From positions 1-26,778 of the forward strand of contig WHUX01000441.1 in assembly GCA_015179025.1 (NCBI GenBank): 26,778 nucleotides of DNA. The letters run 5' to 3'. A program made the translations under genes and the position numbers. Below, in pieces: positions 11,404 through 19,960 of this stretch. A model generated the notes under the pieces. That model worked only from the letters and a program-made list of their open reading frames with translations, searched no databases and was not told the origin of the DNA. The DNA comes from Terfezia claveryi. Taxonomy: Eukaryota > Ascomycota > Pezizomycetes > Pezizales > Pezizaceae. How positions within the stretch are numbered: position 1 is the stretch's first letter; every line of letters starts with the position of its first letter.

Positions 11404-11511
11404 TAGCAACTTGAAACTATACCATACTAGTGTAGTATAGTTTGGCCATTACATGCGCTCCTTAGACTCACGTTCATAGCCAAGCATCTATACCATAGCC
11501 TACGCCATCAC
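11404..11511 (+). mobile_element. Leader remnant of copy C of the A/B family
   Basis: This ~108-bp piece matches the untranslated leader of element A (5452-5552, inverted) from TAGCAACTTGAAAC through the shared GTAGTATAGTTTGGCCATT to the gag start. The gag ATG of A (ATGCCATTAC) reads ACGCCATCAC here. Homology then stops and satellite repeats begin. With the LTR at 9848-10219 it forms the 5' end of a third copy. Confidence 0.75.
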
Positions 11512-11800
11512 ACTTGCCATATAATATATACTTGCCATATAATACATACTTGCTATATAACAAAGGCTTAGCTTACTATACAAACATATACTTGCTATAC
11601 AAACATATGCTTGCTATTTAATGTATACTTGCCATATAATATAGGCTTGCTATATAATACATGTTTGCTATATAATATAGGCTTGCTATATAATGAAAGC
11701 TTAGCTTACTATACAACAATAACTCCTACTCAAAGTATAGTAATATATACTTGCTACTTATAGTATACTCTAATGCTTACTACTTATAGTATATTTGGAA
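11512..11800. repeat. Second block of the ~19.5-bp satellite
   Basis: Monomers such as CTTGCCATATAATATATA and CTTGCTATATAATGAAAG are repeated, including the GGCTTAGCTTACTATACAAA variant also present at 6221-6420. Near 11730-11800 it grades into a related TACTACTTATAGTATA repeat. No gene is seen. Confidence 0.75.
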
Positions 11801-12419
11801 TATAGAGAAATATGAATATAAAATAGATAGATACATGTATACAAGATATTGTTCAAATATATAGATTAGTTTTCTCCAAGATATCGATAATTACCTATGA
11901 ACCTTTCTTATCCTTTGAGCCTCATAATGGTTACTTTACTTGTAGTGTTTATCTAGCTTTTGAAGAATTTATAGCCCAATTTAATATACCATACTAGTAC
12001 ATAACTCTAGATTAATAGAGAAAAATCAGATAAATACTTCTAAATCCTAATTTATTAAGAGTATTAGACAAGTAAGGCTACTAGCACAAATAGACAGCCT
12101 TAAATGAATATTATTTAAAAAATGGGAATATTTATCAAAAACCAACAGAAATATAAAAAGAAGCTGAACTAGGTAACTGGCAAGTTGTTCTTGATTATGA
12201 AGTCTATAATATAGTTGTTACTACATATAGTAGCTTACTATATACTAGTAAAAACACAATATTTAATGCAATTAATAGTTAATTCTACTGAGTTGCATAA
12301 ACAGAGGTATGTTATTTTAGAAAAATTAATATACTATTTTTATATAGTATACTTATTTATATTTAGGTAATTTGAATACTATAATATTGTTCTATATATA
12401 TTAAATCTAAGCTAAGAAA
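11801..12419. other. A+T-rich stretch without a recognisable gene
   Basis: About 620 bp of strongly A+T-rich DNA with many stops in all frames. Its position before the integrase of the next element suggests it may be the decayed N-terminal part of that element, but I find no motif that proves it. Confidence 0.5.
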
Positions 12420-12439
12420 AATATGAGCACTACTACAAC

Positions 12440-12960
12440 TAATTATAGTATCAAAATTATAGAAATGTATACAGATTGATTTAATTAATATACAAGGCAA
12501 TCTAAATGAAAAGTATAGTTAGATATTGTATATCTGAGACCATCTTTCTAGGTTTTCAGTAGCATATCTATGGAAAACTAACTATAGTTATAATGTTACA
12601 ACTGGTCTCTTAAACTGAATTAGCTTATTTAGTCTACCTAAAATTCTTTAATATGATAATGGCATAGAATTGAAAGGTACTATCCTTATTCTAGTAAAAT
12701 TGCATAGAATTAATCTTATAAATAGATGACCTCGACATCTAGAAATATAAGGCTTAATCAAACAAGCTAATCAAGTATTCAAGAATAAGCTTTATATATT
12801 GAAAAAGGAGTGGAAAACTAATAAATAGAATAAAGGACTTCTATTTATAGTCTCAGTAATAAATGTGCAAGTATATTTAATATTAATATTTCTTATAGTT
12901 ATCTAAGTTTTATTTCAACTTATCTAATATAATTTAGGTTTATTCTATTATAGGATATAT
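12440..12960 (+). pseudogene. DDE integrase core of KRBA2/Ginger type (decayed)
   Basis: In one frame the order is QID (first Asp, near 12470), DHLSRFSVAYLWKT (near 12540), LPKIL followed by YDNGIELKG (second Asp, near 12650), the INLINRxPRHLEI block, then GLIKQANQVFKNKL (catalytic Glu position now Lys, near 12760). The spacing fits a DDE integrase, and the wording DNG.E.KG with PRH...G...QANQV fits integrases in KRBA2- and SCAND3-like proteins. Stops interrupt the frame (before YDNG, before PRHLEI, before GLIKQ). The protein would cut and join the element's DNA. It is certainly inactive here. Confidence 0.65.
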
Positions 12961-13029
12961 ACTATATAAGGTTGTATTCAAAATCAAGCTATATACATTG
13001 CTACTACTAGTATCACAACAAAATAAAGT

Positions 13030-13260
13030 AACTCTTAGTACTAAAAGTAGTGATGAAATTATTCTACCAAAAATAAGATCTCAGTTAGATGGTTAGCTAG
13101 TCTTTTAATACTTATTAAATAATTCTAATAATAGCTCCTCAGTATTAATAAGAGACTCACTATCTACTTTGGACAGTAGTTCAAGTCCAAAAAATAGACA
13201 AAAAGATATTTCAGATATAAAAAAGTCAGAAGTAGATGTGGAAGAGTCAGGAGTACTATC
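13030..13260 (+). pseudogene. Linker of the integrase element, left of the foldback insertion
   Basis: A Ser/Asn-rich stretch (about 13120-13200, with SSSPKNRQKDISD) ends in two heptad units, DIKKSEV and DVEESGV (13214-13258), at which point F2 begins. The heptads resume after F2 at 15096, so this was one continuous linker before the insertion. Confidence 0.55.
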
Positions 13261-15094
13261 TATTACTAAGTAATGCATCATCATCAGGATATGTATCAGC
13301 CCCTATGCAAACCCTATCAGTCCATTCTTAGTAGTATAGTGGACTGCAAAATGAACAAAACCATTGCTAACAAATATATATGCCTTATAAAGATATAGAG
13401 ATTCATTGATATATGGTGGGAATGTGAAATAGATAGGTTTGGATGGGTTAATAGATAGATTTTTAGGTGGCATCTAATATTCTAAGGTAAAATAGGGACA
13501 AGCAACTGACCTATCGTACTGACTAAATCTTGAGAATATATATAAATTGGGGTTTGAATAGCATAATCTAGAATAGATAAATGTAGTTTAAGTTGCTTAA
13601 AAGTTACAAAGTAATTAGTCTTACTTTGGAAGGTAAGAGGGAGTTAGTATACTTTTCTGAGATCTATTTACATAATAACCTGAAGCAGCCTGAGCTATAC
13701 TGAACTCAGCTGGGTTAATTAGGCCTTGCCTATGCAAGCCCAAGTCTGTCTTGGTCCACCTAAGCTTGTCTGGCCTGCTTGAGTCTGCTGAACTAAATCT
13801 GAAGCTGCTTAAACTTATCTGTAGAAATTATATAGATGCTAGATATTCCTGACCTTGTTTGATAAATTGTAGGCTAGACTAGGTATATCAGAATAATATT
13901 GAACTTCTATAATATAATAGGTACTACCTCTAAACTGTGTCAGGCTACTAGATCTTCGCTTGAGCTTTTCTTTACTAGCTTGGCCCTATGTAGCGCTATT
14001 CAGCCCTATTCATATTAGTTTAGGCTCACATAAGCTAATTCAGACTTACCCGAATCTACCTAAGTTTGTACAACTTATTTGAGGGTTCGTAATTGTATAG
14101 AATAGTAAAGTAAATAATCTTCAATATATTAAGATAGTTGCAGACATATATACTAGGTTAGGCTAGCTGAAACTAACTTGAGTGACTTATCCTAATTGAA
14201 GTTTGAGCTTGCTTCTAGAGGTACTGCCTCTTAAGTATACTGAATCAAACTAGACCTACTGAAGCCAACCCCAAGTTACTATATAAAGGCCAAAAATAAA
14301 TGCTGATAAGATTAGAGTAGTTCAGATCTGTATTAGTATACTCTAGTAAACTCAACTGACTTAAAGTAACCTAATAGTAATTTACAAGAGTTTATACTAG
14401 TTAGGGATGTCTCAAGTAGTTTCAAGCAAATATATATTAGCTTATTAAAGTTTAATATTACTATGGTATATCTAGTCTAGCCCACAATTTATCAGACAAA
14501 GTCAGAAATGCCCAGTATCTATATAATTTATACAGATAAGTTCAGGCAGCTTCAGATTTAGTCTAGTAGACTCATACAGGCCAAACAAACTCAGGCAAAC
14601 CAAGATAGACTTAAGTTTATATAGGCAAAGCCTAATTAGGCCAGCTAAGTTCAATGTAGCTCAAGCTACTTTAGGTTTTTATATAAATCGATTTTGGAAA
14701 AGTACACCAACTCCCCCTTGCCTTTCATAGTCAGACTAATCACTTTATTACTTTTAAGCAACTTAAACCACAGCTATACATTTTAGAGTATACTATTTTC
14801 ACCTCAATTTACATATATTTCTAAGACTTAGTTAGTACTGTAGATCAGTTGCTTATCACTATTTTGCCTTAGAATATTAGATACCACCCAAAAATCAATC
14901 TATTAACTTATCTAAACCTATCTATATTGTATTTCTAATATATATTAATGAATCTCTATATCTTTACAAGGTATATATATTTCACTGGTAATGTTTTCAT
15001 TCATTTTGTAGTCTGTTGTGCTACCAAGAATGGACTGACAGAGTTCATGTAGGAGCTAATGTATATCTCGGTAATGATACATTACTCAGTGATA
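13261..15094. mobile_element. Large foldback element F2 with ~600-650-bp inverted arms
   Basis: The left arm (from 13261 to about 13915) and right arm (about 14445-15094) are inverted copies. Shared landmarks include CAGTCCATTCTTRGTAG (near 13319 and 15020), TAAGTTGCTTAAAAGTWA and CTTGCCTATRYAAR. The ends are TATTACTAAGTAATG and CATTACTCAGTGATA. A TA lies at each end (13261-13262 and 15093-15094), which fits a TA target duplication, though the surrounding 21-bp repeat makes the exact border ambiguous. The ~530-bp centre has no transposase-like frame. Its termini differ from those of F1, so the two are different families. I know of no named match. Confidence 0.72.
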
Positions 15095-15095
15095 T

Positions 15096-15371
15096 ATGGT
15101 AGATGTGGAAAAGTCAAGAGGAGATGCGAAAGAGTTAGAAATCGATATAAAGGAGTCAAAAGTAGACTCGAAGGACTCAGAAGAAGATGTGGAAGACTTA
15201 GAAGTAAATATAGAGGAGTCAAGAGTAAATACAGAGAAGTTAGAAGAATATGTAGAAGAGTTAGAAGCAGATACAGAAGAGTTAGGAGAAGATGTGAAGG
15301 AGTCAGAAGAAGATATAGAGAAGTCAGGAGTACATATCTCAGGTATAGACATACTAGATCTAATATACTAA
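15096..15371 (+). repeat. 21-bp minisatellite encoding acidic heptads
   Basis: Eleven units of 21 bp lie at about 15099-15329, each of the form GTAGATGTGGAAAAGTCAAGA with variation. In the frame from 15096 they read as 7-residue repeats such as DIKESKV, DVEDLEV, NIEESRV and DTEELGE. Two more units lie at 13214-13258 on the other side of F2. Because the unit length is a multiple of three, other frames and the opposite strand are open too (for instance an Arg-rich frame from 15059), but only the acidic frame links to the Ser-rich linker before F2. Such a heptad-like acidic stretch could form a helix; a role is not known. Confidence 0.7.
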
Positions 15372-15469
15372 TATACTAACTAGATATTATGTACCAGATT
15401 CCTCTATTATATTAGCTTGAGTTCAGGCTAATACTACAAAGGCTTGTACTCAGATGAGTATAAAATACA

Positions 15470-15950
15470 CCAAATTGCAACAAATTGCACAATTTAATAT
15501 TGGTGATCTAGTATCACTTTATATTCCTAGAATTGACCGATATGCAACCAATTCACCTAGGCTATTCTGCAAGATCACCCTTAAACCTCATCTAGATTGA
15601 TATCAGTTGCTAACTCTACATGGTATACTGAACTGCTATTATCCTACCCATGAGCTACAGAAACTTCCACCAAATTTTACACATCCTGATTTAGATTAAT
15701 TGCATACATTATCTAAATATAATGCAAACCGCCTATCATTAAGAGAGGCTGCTGCATTAAGCACACAGACTGAGCCAGAAACTACATGTAAATGTAAAGG
15801 CAAATGTCAAACTCACCACTGTTCCTGTTTTCGTTTGAACTAAGAATGTACTATCCGATGTCATCCTACAAATCTCATATGTACCAACAAATCTCGTTCC
15901 AGTTCATCTTCATCAGAATCCTCTAAGGAGGACACAATACATGTTGCTGG
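15470..15950 (+). pseudogene. C-terminal SH3-like and CXC-type Cys-rich region of the integrase element
   Basis: The frame reads AQFNIGDLVSLYIPRIDRYAT (about 15490-15550), which fits the start of the chromatin-binding-like small barrel in KRBA2-type integrases. It then continues through NRLSLREAAAL (near 15730) to CKCKGKCQTHHCSCF and CTIRCHPTNLICTN (about 15790-15890). The Cys spacing C-x-C-x3-C-x4-C-x-C resembles tesmin/CXC zinc-binding motifs. Three stops interrupt it (near 15598, 15698 and 15841). A Ser-rich tail with SSSSESS ends the frame near 15940. Confidence 0.62.
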
Positions 15951-16085
15951 CCCTTCTACTTAATATCCAATCTCATTTCGTCCTGTACTTCCACTTTTTA
16001 ATTCATTGCGTGCTTTATTCCATCTTGTATCTACTATATATGAATATTACTTACTCAGGTAATTATGTGCTCCCGTGTTCTCCCC

Positions 16086-16141
16086 GGGGGCCCGGGCCCA
16101 CAGCGAGACAACAACTGTTCTCGCTGTGGGCCCGGGCCCCC
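16086..16141. repeat. Perfect 23-bp GC-rich hairpin
   Basis: The arms 16086-16108 and 16119-16141 are exact inverted copies (core GGGCCCGGGCCC) with a 10-nt loop, CAACAACTGT. A third, imperfect copy of the right arm (TTCTCGGTGTGGGCCCGG) follows at about 16171-16188. The block is far more GC-rich than the A+T-rich DNA to its left. It lies ~360 bp beyond the 3' end of the deaminase gene. It could be a terminator-like structure, a tiny inverted-repeat element or a recombination site; the sequence does not decide. Confidence 0.8.
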
Positions 16142-16189
16142 CGCGAGCCAGGCCTCTCGCGAATATTGAGTTCTCGGTGTGGGCCCGGA

Positions 16190-16498
16190 ACAGATACAAT
16201 ACCGGTATGTTGTATTTAAGGCATTCCGTGTTGTATGCAAATATACGCACACTGTTAGGAAGATTTGGGGCTGAGCAATTGCCAGCATTCGCCATTTTCC
16301 ACAACAGCACACCATACCTCTACATAAAAGGGGGCGCTAGCTATATCACCGCTGATAGAAACCTAACAGCCTAGCTCCACCGCTACAACACTTGTAATTG
16401 TCGGTCGCGAATCTCCTTTAAAATCCAGCTCGTATTTCTAAGGCTAGCCGTCTACTTATTCTGCACATTCCACGTTGTCGCCACGCAGCCCTCACCAT
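16190..16498. other. Sequence downstream of the deaminase gene
   Basis: About 300 bp without a supported gene. On the minus strand it follows the deaminase stop codon and would hold its 3' untranslated region; a weak AATAAG lies ~45 bp past the stop, with no canonical AATAAA nearby. Confidence 0.5.
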
Positions 16499-18685
16499 TC
16501 ACTCTAGAACCCCCATATCTGCCACAAAATCATCCCATTCAGGCTCCTTTGCTCGCTTCCGCTTCCCCTTCTTCGCTGGACTCTCTCCTTTGGAATCCGC
16601 ACTCTTCGCCCTTGCCGCCTGGGCTTCCCTCCCCGTACGCTCCTTGCTCTTCTGTACTTCCAATCTCCTCTTTGCTACCAAAAGATTTACCGTGGCTCTC
16701 ACTAAACTCTCCAGCCACACCAATAACTCAACCGCGATGCCCTTTGGTAGATATGGAGGCAGCCCAGTTGGATAGAAATTTTGGTGGGATCCGAGTACAG
16801 TTGAAGGACCACTCCTGTCAACATCAGAGGTGGGGGCGGTTGCCAATAGGGAGAGTAACTTTGTGCAAACAGGACAACACCTCTTACTCACCCCAATGCT
16901 CCCAAACGAATGCTTAAACGGGGCAAGATCTATATCCGCAGGGAGCGTAGTTGTTTTGGCCTCCAGTTGGCTAAGATGCCTCAGCGTCCCTAACATGGCC
17001 TCTGCATGCCAGCACCCAAAAAACTTATGCGACGATTTCCGAAGCATATGTGTGGTCCGAACCCGATTTTCGACTTGTCTCGCCCACTCTTCTAGCGTTT
17101 TAATCGCTTCAGAACAAGAAATATTATCATCAGCGGGATTGTCAGAAGGGTAGATACTGCGTATGACTGACTTCCAATCATGCAGTTCGTGTTTTGAACT
17201 ATCCTCGGCAGAAACGTCACACAAGGTGAGGGTGACCCGCTCAGTAGGCAGTGCGTCCTCCTGTGTCAGGGACTCAAGGGCAGCTTGATACCGAACTGCC
17301 AACCAAAGACACTCCTCACCAACTCGCTTTGCTTGGTAGGCTAGTGAGATCTCAATGGTCGCATCGGTAGCCCCACCATCCTGGTCTAGGTCACCGGTAA
17401 ATGGGGCTGGTATTGAGTTTGATGACATTGTGTCGGTGGGCTTCGGTGCCATCGTGACGGCGAGCAGGGATTCGATAGATTTCATGTGCGCCGAGATAGT
17501 GGGGCAGTGATGAACCAAGAAATAAAGCCTGTTCATCGAGTATTGAACGTTTGATAAGTTGGTTGAAATATTGAGGGGCAAGGTGGAAGCTGAGATGATT
17601 TGTTTGTGAAGGGTATCGACTGTTACTTGAGCCTTGTCTATGACCAAGAGTAATAGCCGATGAAGATCCCAGGCAGTTTCCTTCCTGTATGATGCTAGTT
17701 TGCCCTTTGCACGCGCTTCAGACACCACAGCTGACAACCCTGGATATGCATTCGCTCCATATTCACCTAATAGAGTCAAAAAGAAGCTCATCTCACTATC
17801 AGTGAATACACGTGAGTCATCAGGCCTAAACGCTCTCTCAAACCCCGCTTCAACCTGTGCCTGCGACATTCCCGCCATTCCTGCATTGAACCCGGTCAAA
17901 GGCGCAGAATGGAACCTGCGATGCATTTTCCCCAGAGAGTAAAATGTGACAAACGACTTTAGCAGGTTTCTACGTAGGACAAGACTGGCACGTGCTTCCT
18001 GAACTGAGACAGTTGTGAATCTAGAGTCACGGTCATCCAAGACCTTGGTGTAAGTTCCCCAGGCATCGACAATTCCATTGAATAACACCTCGATGCCTAA
18101 AACATGATTGCGGTACGAGACATGCCGGTAGGTATTGAAGTATTGAAGCATACCCTGGTGGGAGCGGATGTCTACTAATTTTCTAATGGGATTCCCTGGG
18201 GAGGGGGAGGGAGAGTTGAATCGTGCATTCCTTGTAATAAGGTATCCAGCAACCGAGTCCTTATCATCCTCATCGCTCAAGTTATGCTCGTCATCATCGC
18301 TCGAGCTATCAGTTGCCACAAGGAGGTTGATGCGCGCTGTAGGGCCGGTGCGTTGGGGGATGACAGCAACTATTTCGTGTTCGCGGACCAGGAGCTGGGC
18401 AACATGATTGAGAGACTTCAGCCAGGTTTGGTAGGAGTCTCGCAGAGTCCTTTCCTGCGTACTGTTATTATTGGATGGAAATGTGCCGTCGCTGGTACTC
18501 ATGGTTACGGTCATGTCGGCTGTGTTGGAAGAGAGAGACCGTGTCACCGGAGATAAGGCAGCTAGGAGGGAAGTTAGGGTGCGAGTCCGGAGATCGCGAT
18601 CATGATCCGACACGAGCTCTGAGGACGGAAGGTGACACGCAGATGAAGGGGGTGGGCGTGAGGGAGTTGCAGCGGTAGACAACAT
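16499..18685 (-). CDS. OTT_1508-like fungal deaminase, 728 residues
   Basis: This is a single uninterrupted frame. The start is the first ATG after an in-frame TGA two codons upstream. The N-terminus (about 1-65) is Ser/Thr/Pro-rich and probably disordered; an acidic Ser/Asp stretch lies near 125-145; residues ~150-540 are mostly helical without a motif I recognise. The deaminase signature is HAE at 560-562 (context CWHAEAML) and CPVC at 604-607 (context SKRCCPVCTK), followed by a SHQNFYPTGLPP block, as in fungal members of the OTT_1508-like family. His and the two Cys would hold zinc and Glu would act in catalysis (family knowledge). The C-terminus has a basic KKGKRKR (705-711) that could be a nuclear signal. 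The substrate is unknown: free base, nucleoside or nucleic acid. It is the only intact gene here, lacks the stop-codon decay of its neighbours and has more balanced base composition. No intron is needed. Confidence 0.85.
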   Translation of the reverse strand: MLSTAATPSRPPPSSACHLPSSELVSDHDRDLRTRTLTSLLAALSPVTRSLSSNTADMTVTMSTSDGTFPSNNNSTQERTLRDSYQTWLKSLNHVAQLLVREHEIVAVIPQRTGPTARINLLVATDSSSDDDEHNLSDEDDKDSVAGYLITRNARFNSPSPSPGNPIRKLVDIRSHQGMLQYFNTYRHVSYRNHVLGIEVLFNGIVDAWGTYTKVLDDRDSRFTTVSVQEARASLVLRRNLLKSFVTFYSLGKMHRRFHSAPLTGFNAGMAGMSQAQVEAGFERAFRPDDSRVFTDSEMSFFLTLLGEYGANAYPGLSAVVSEARAKGKLASYRKETAWDLHRLLLLVIDKAQVTVDTLHKQIISASTLPLNISTNLSNVQYSMNRLYFLVHHCPTISAHMKSIESLLAVTMAPKPTDTMSSNSIPAPFTGDLDQDGGATDATIEISLAYQAKRVGEECLWLAVRYQAALESLTQEDALPTERVTLTLCDVSAEDSSKHELHDWKSVIRSIYPSDNPADDNISCSEAIKTLEEWARQVENRVRTTHMLRKSSHKFFGCWHAEAMLGTLRHLSQLEAKTTTLPADIDLAPFKHSFGSIGVSKRCCPVCTKLLSLLATAPTSDVDRSGPSTVLGSHQNFYPTGLPPYLPKGIAVELLVWLESLVRATVNLLVAKRRLEVQKSKERTGREAQAARAKSADSKGESPAKKGKRKRAKEPEWDDFVADMGVLE

Positions 18686-19063
18686 CGGTCAAATATGAGT
18701 TTCAATGATCGAAAGAAACACGCTCTAAGGAGTGAGTATGTGGTGTAGTGCTGCGCAGTTGGGGTGTGATATGTCAAAGTCTAGAGATGTAATGCCAAGG
18801 ATGATGACTAAGGGCGGCGGCTCAGTCAGCCACCGTCCTCGCAAGTTTTAAAAACTACTTTCGTTACGTGCATACGGGGGAAGGTACTTAATGCTTATAA
18901 TTCGAGAAATATAAGTAGAGAAATATAAGTTGATAGGAAAGCCATGTGGAATGACACAATGAATACTACATAGACCTGCATAATAATACAGAGATATCAG
19001 GAAGAGGACTGTTCTCGGTCCCAACCTCTCTTTATCTTGGCTGCGCCAGAGTACTAAACTGTG
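18686..19063 (-). promoter_or_regulatory. Probable 5' flank and promoter of the deaminase gene
   Basis: On the minus strand this leads into the deaminase ATG. A TTTAAAA stretch about 165 bp upstream (near 18846-18855) is the only TATA-like candidate. The nearer flank is less A+T-rich than the DNA beyond 19200. No divergent gene is seen. Confidence 0.35.
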
Positions 19064-19144
19064 CCGAAATCTGCTCCGAAATCTGCTCCGGTGCCGAGAT
19101 TCCCAGAGCTGTTAGCGTCATTTCCGGAGCTGTTAGCGTCATTT
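19064..19144. repeat. Two small tandem duplications
   Basis: CCGAAATCTGCT occurs twice in a row (19064-19087). GAGCTGTTAGCGTCATTT occurs twice with a 21-bp period (19106-19123 and 19127-19144). CCGGAG-type words link the two blocks. No coding frame is evident. Confidence 0.75.
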
Positions 19145-19199
19145 AGATGAAACCGGAGTAGAAATACACGTTACTGGTACCGAATACGCACGTGATCTA

Positions 19200-19960
19200 A
19201 AGAGAATCAGCGGAAGGGGCTTAGGCAAAACATGCTAATAATTTCACTATTCTATAAAGGAAAAGCAGTAGCATAGATATCTTAGTCTTGATCAGACTCT
19301 TATAGAGATATCTAGCTACTTTAAAACCTAGAAAAGAGGCTTGTTATAAAATAAAGTATACTATATATACTATATTAATACTAGTACTCTCTATTTCTAT
19401 CTATAATTTATATAGTCTATATTTATTTATAATATCTTTAGTATAAATACTATACTAAAAAAAAAGATATAATTACTTGAGTAGTAATTCTACTTCTGTA
19501 TAAATATTAAAAGTATAATTTAAGTAGTTGAACTTTATTAGTCTTATAAATAAAGTTAAGTTATACTATATAGATTGAAAAATACTATAGTAATTCTAAA
19601 TTACAATAACTCTATAGTTTGATAAAACTCAAAGTTAGTTAAATAAAATAGTAATATAATATTAATATATAAAATTAAATAAAATAGTAGTATAATATTA
19701 ATATATGAAAGTAATTAAATATAATATTGCTCTAATACTTACTCTAATAATTCCTATAATACTTACTTTTATACTTAATATAATATTTATTGTAAGACAG
19801 ACTCTAATACTTACTATATATAATAAAAAATATTATTTTATTACTTATATAATTACTTATATACTTTAGATATCCTATATTACTACTATATTATATAATT
19901 AAGCTATAATAGTAGTATAGATATTAGCTGTAGATATAATTCTAGAGAGTATACATCAGG
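19200..19960. repeat. A+T-rich low-complexity spacer with a 36-bp tandem repeat
   Basis: About 760 bp consist mainly of TA-, AAT- and ACTCTAATACTTACT-type words. A 36-bp unit starting TTAAATAAAATAGTA is duplicated at 19639-19674 and 19675-19710. All frames are full of stops. It looks like fully decayed repeat DNA. Confidence 0.65.

Larger units (their letters stand above)
12420..15950 (+). mobile_element. KRBA2/Ginger-like integrase element, split by a foldback insertion
   Basis: Three remnants on the plus strand read in the order known from KRBA2/SCAND3-like transposon proteins: integrase core (12440-12960), Ser/acidic linker with a 21-bp minisatellite (13030-13260 and 15095-15330), and an SH3-like plus Cys-rich C-terminus (15470-15910). 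Foldback element F2 (13261-15094) separates the two halves of the linker. Element ends were not found, so the true borders are unknown. The assignment to Ginger as opposed to a Ty3-derived lineage is tentative and rests on remembered family features. Confidence 0.6.

Noticed and set aside
10182..11409. Short open frames on both strands at 10182-10435 and 11132-11409
   Set aside because: They are mirror images caused by the inverted arms of F1 and are not independent genes.
13675..14700. Possible gene in the foldback centre
   Set aside because: All frames are broken by stops every few dozen bases, and CTGAACT/GGCCTGCTT-like words are repeats in the arms.
15059..15379. Arg-rich 106-codon frame and a Ser-rich minus-strand frame
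   Set aside because: A 21-bp unit repeat keeps several frames open; only the acidic frame joins the linker of the integrase element.
15941..16374. Overlapping frames on both strands with GPGP-rich peptides
   Set aside because: They arise from the GC-rich hairpin; opposite-strand frames mirror each other and have no support as genes.
16549..18678. Several plus-strand open frames opposite the deaminase
   Set aside because: They are shadows of the 728-residue gene, much shorter and without motifs.
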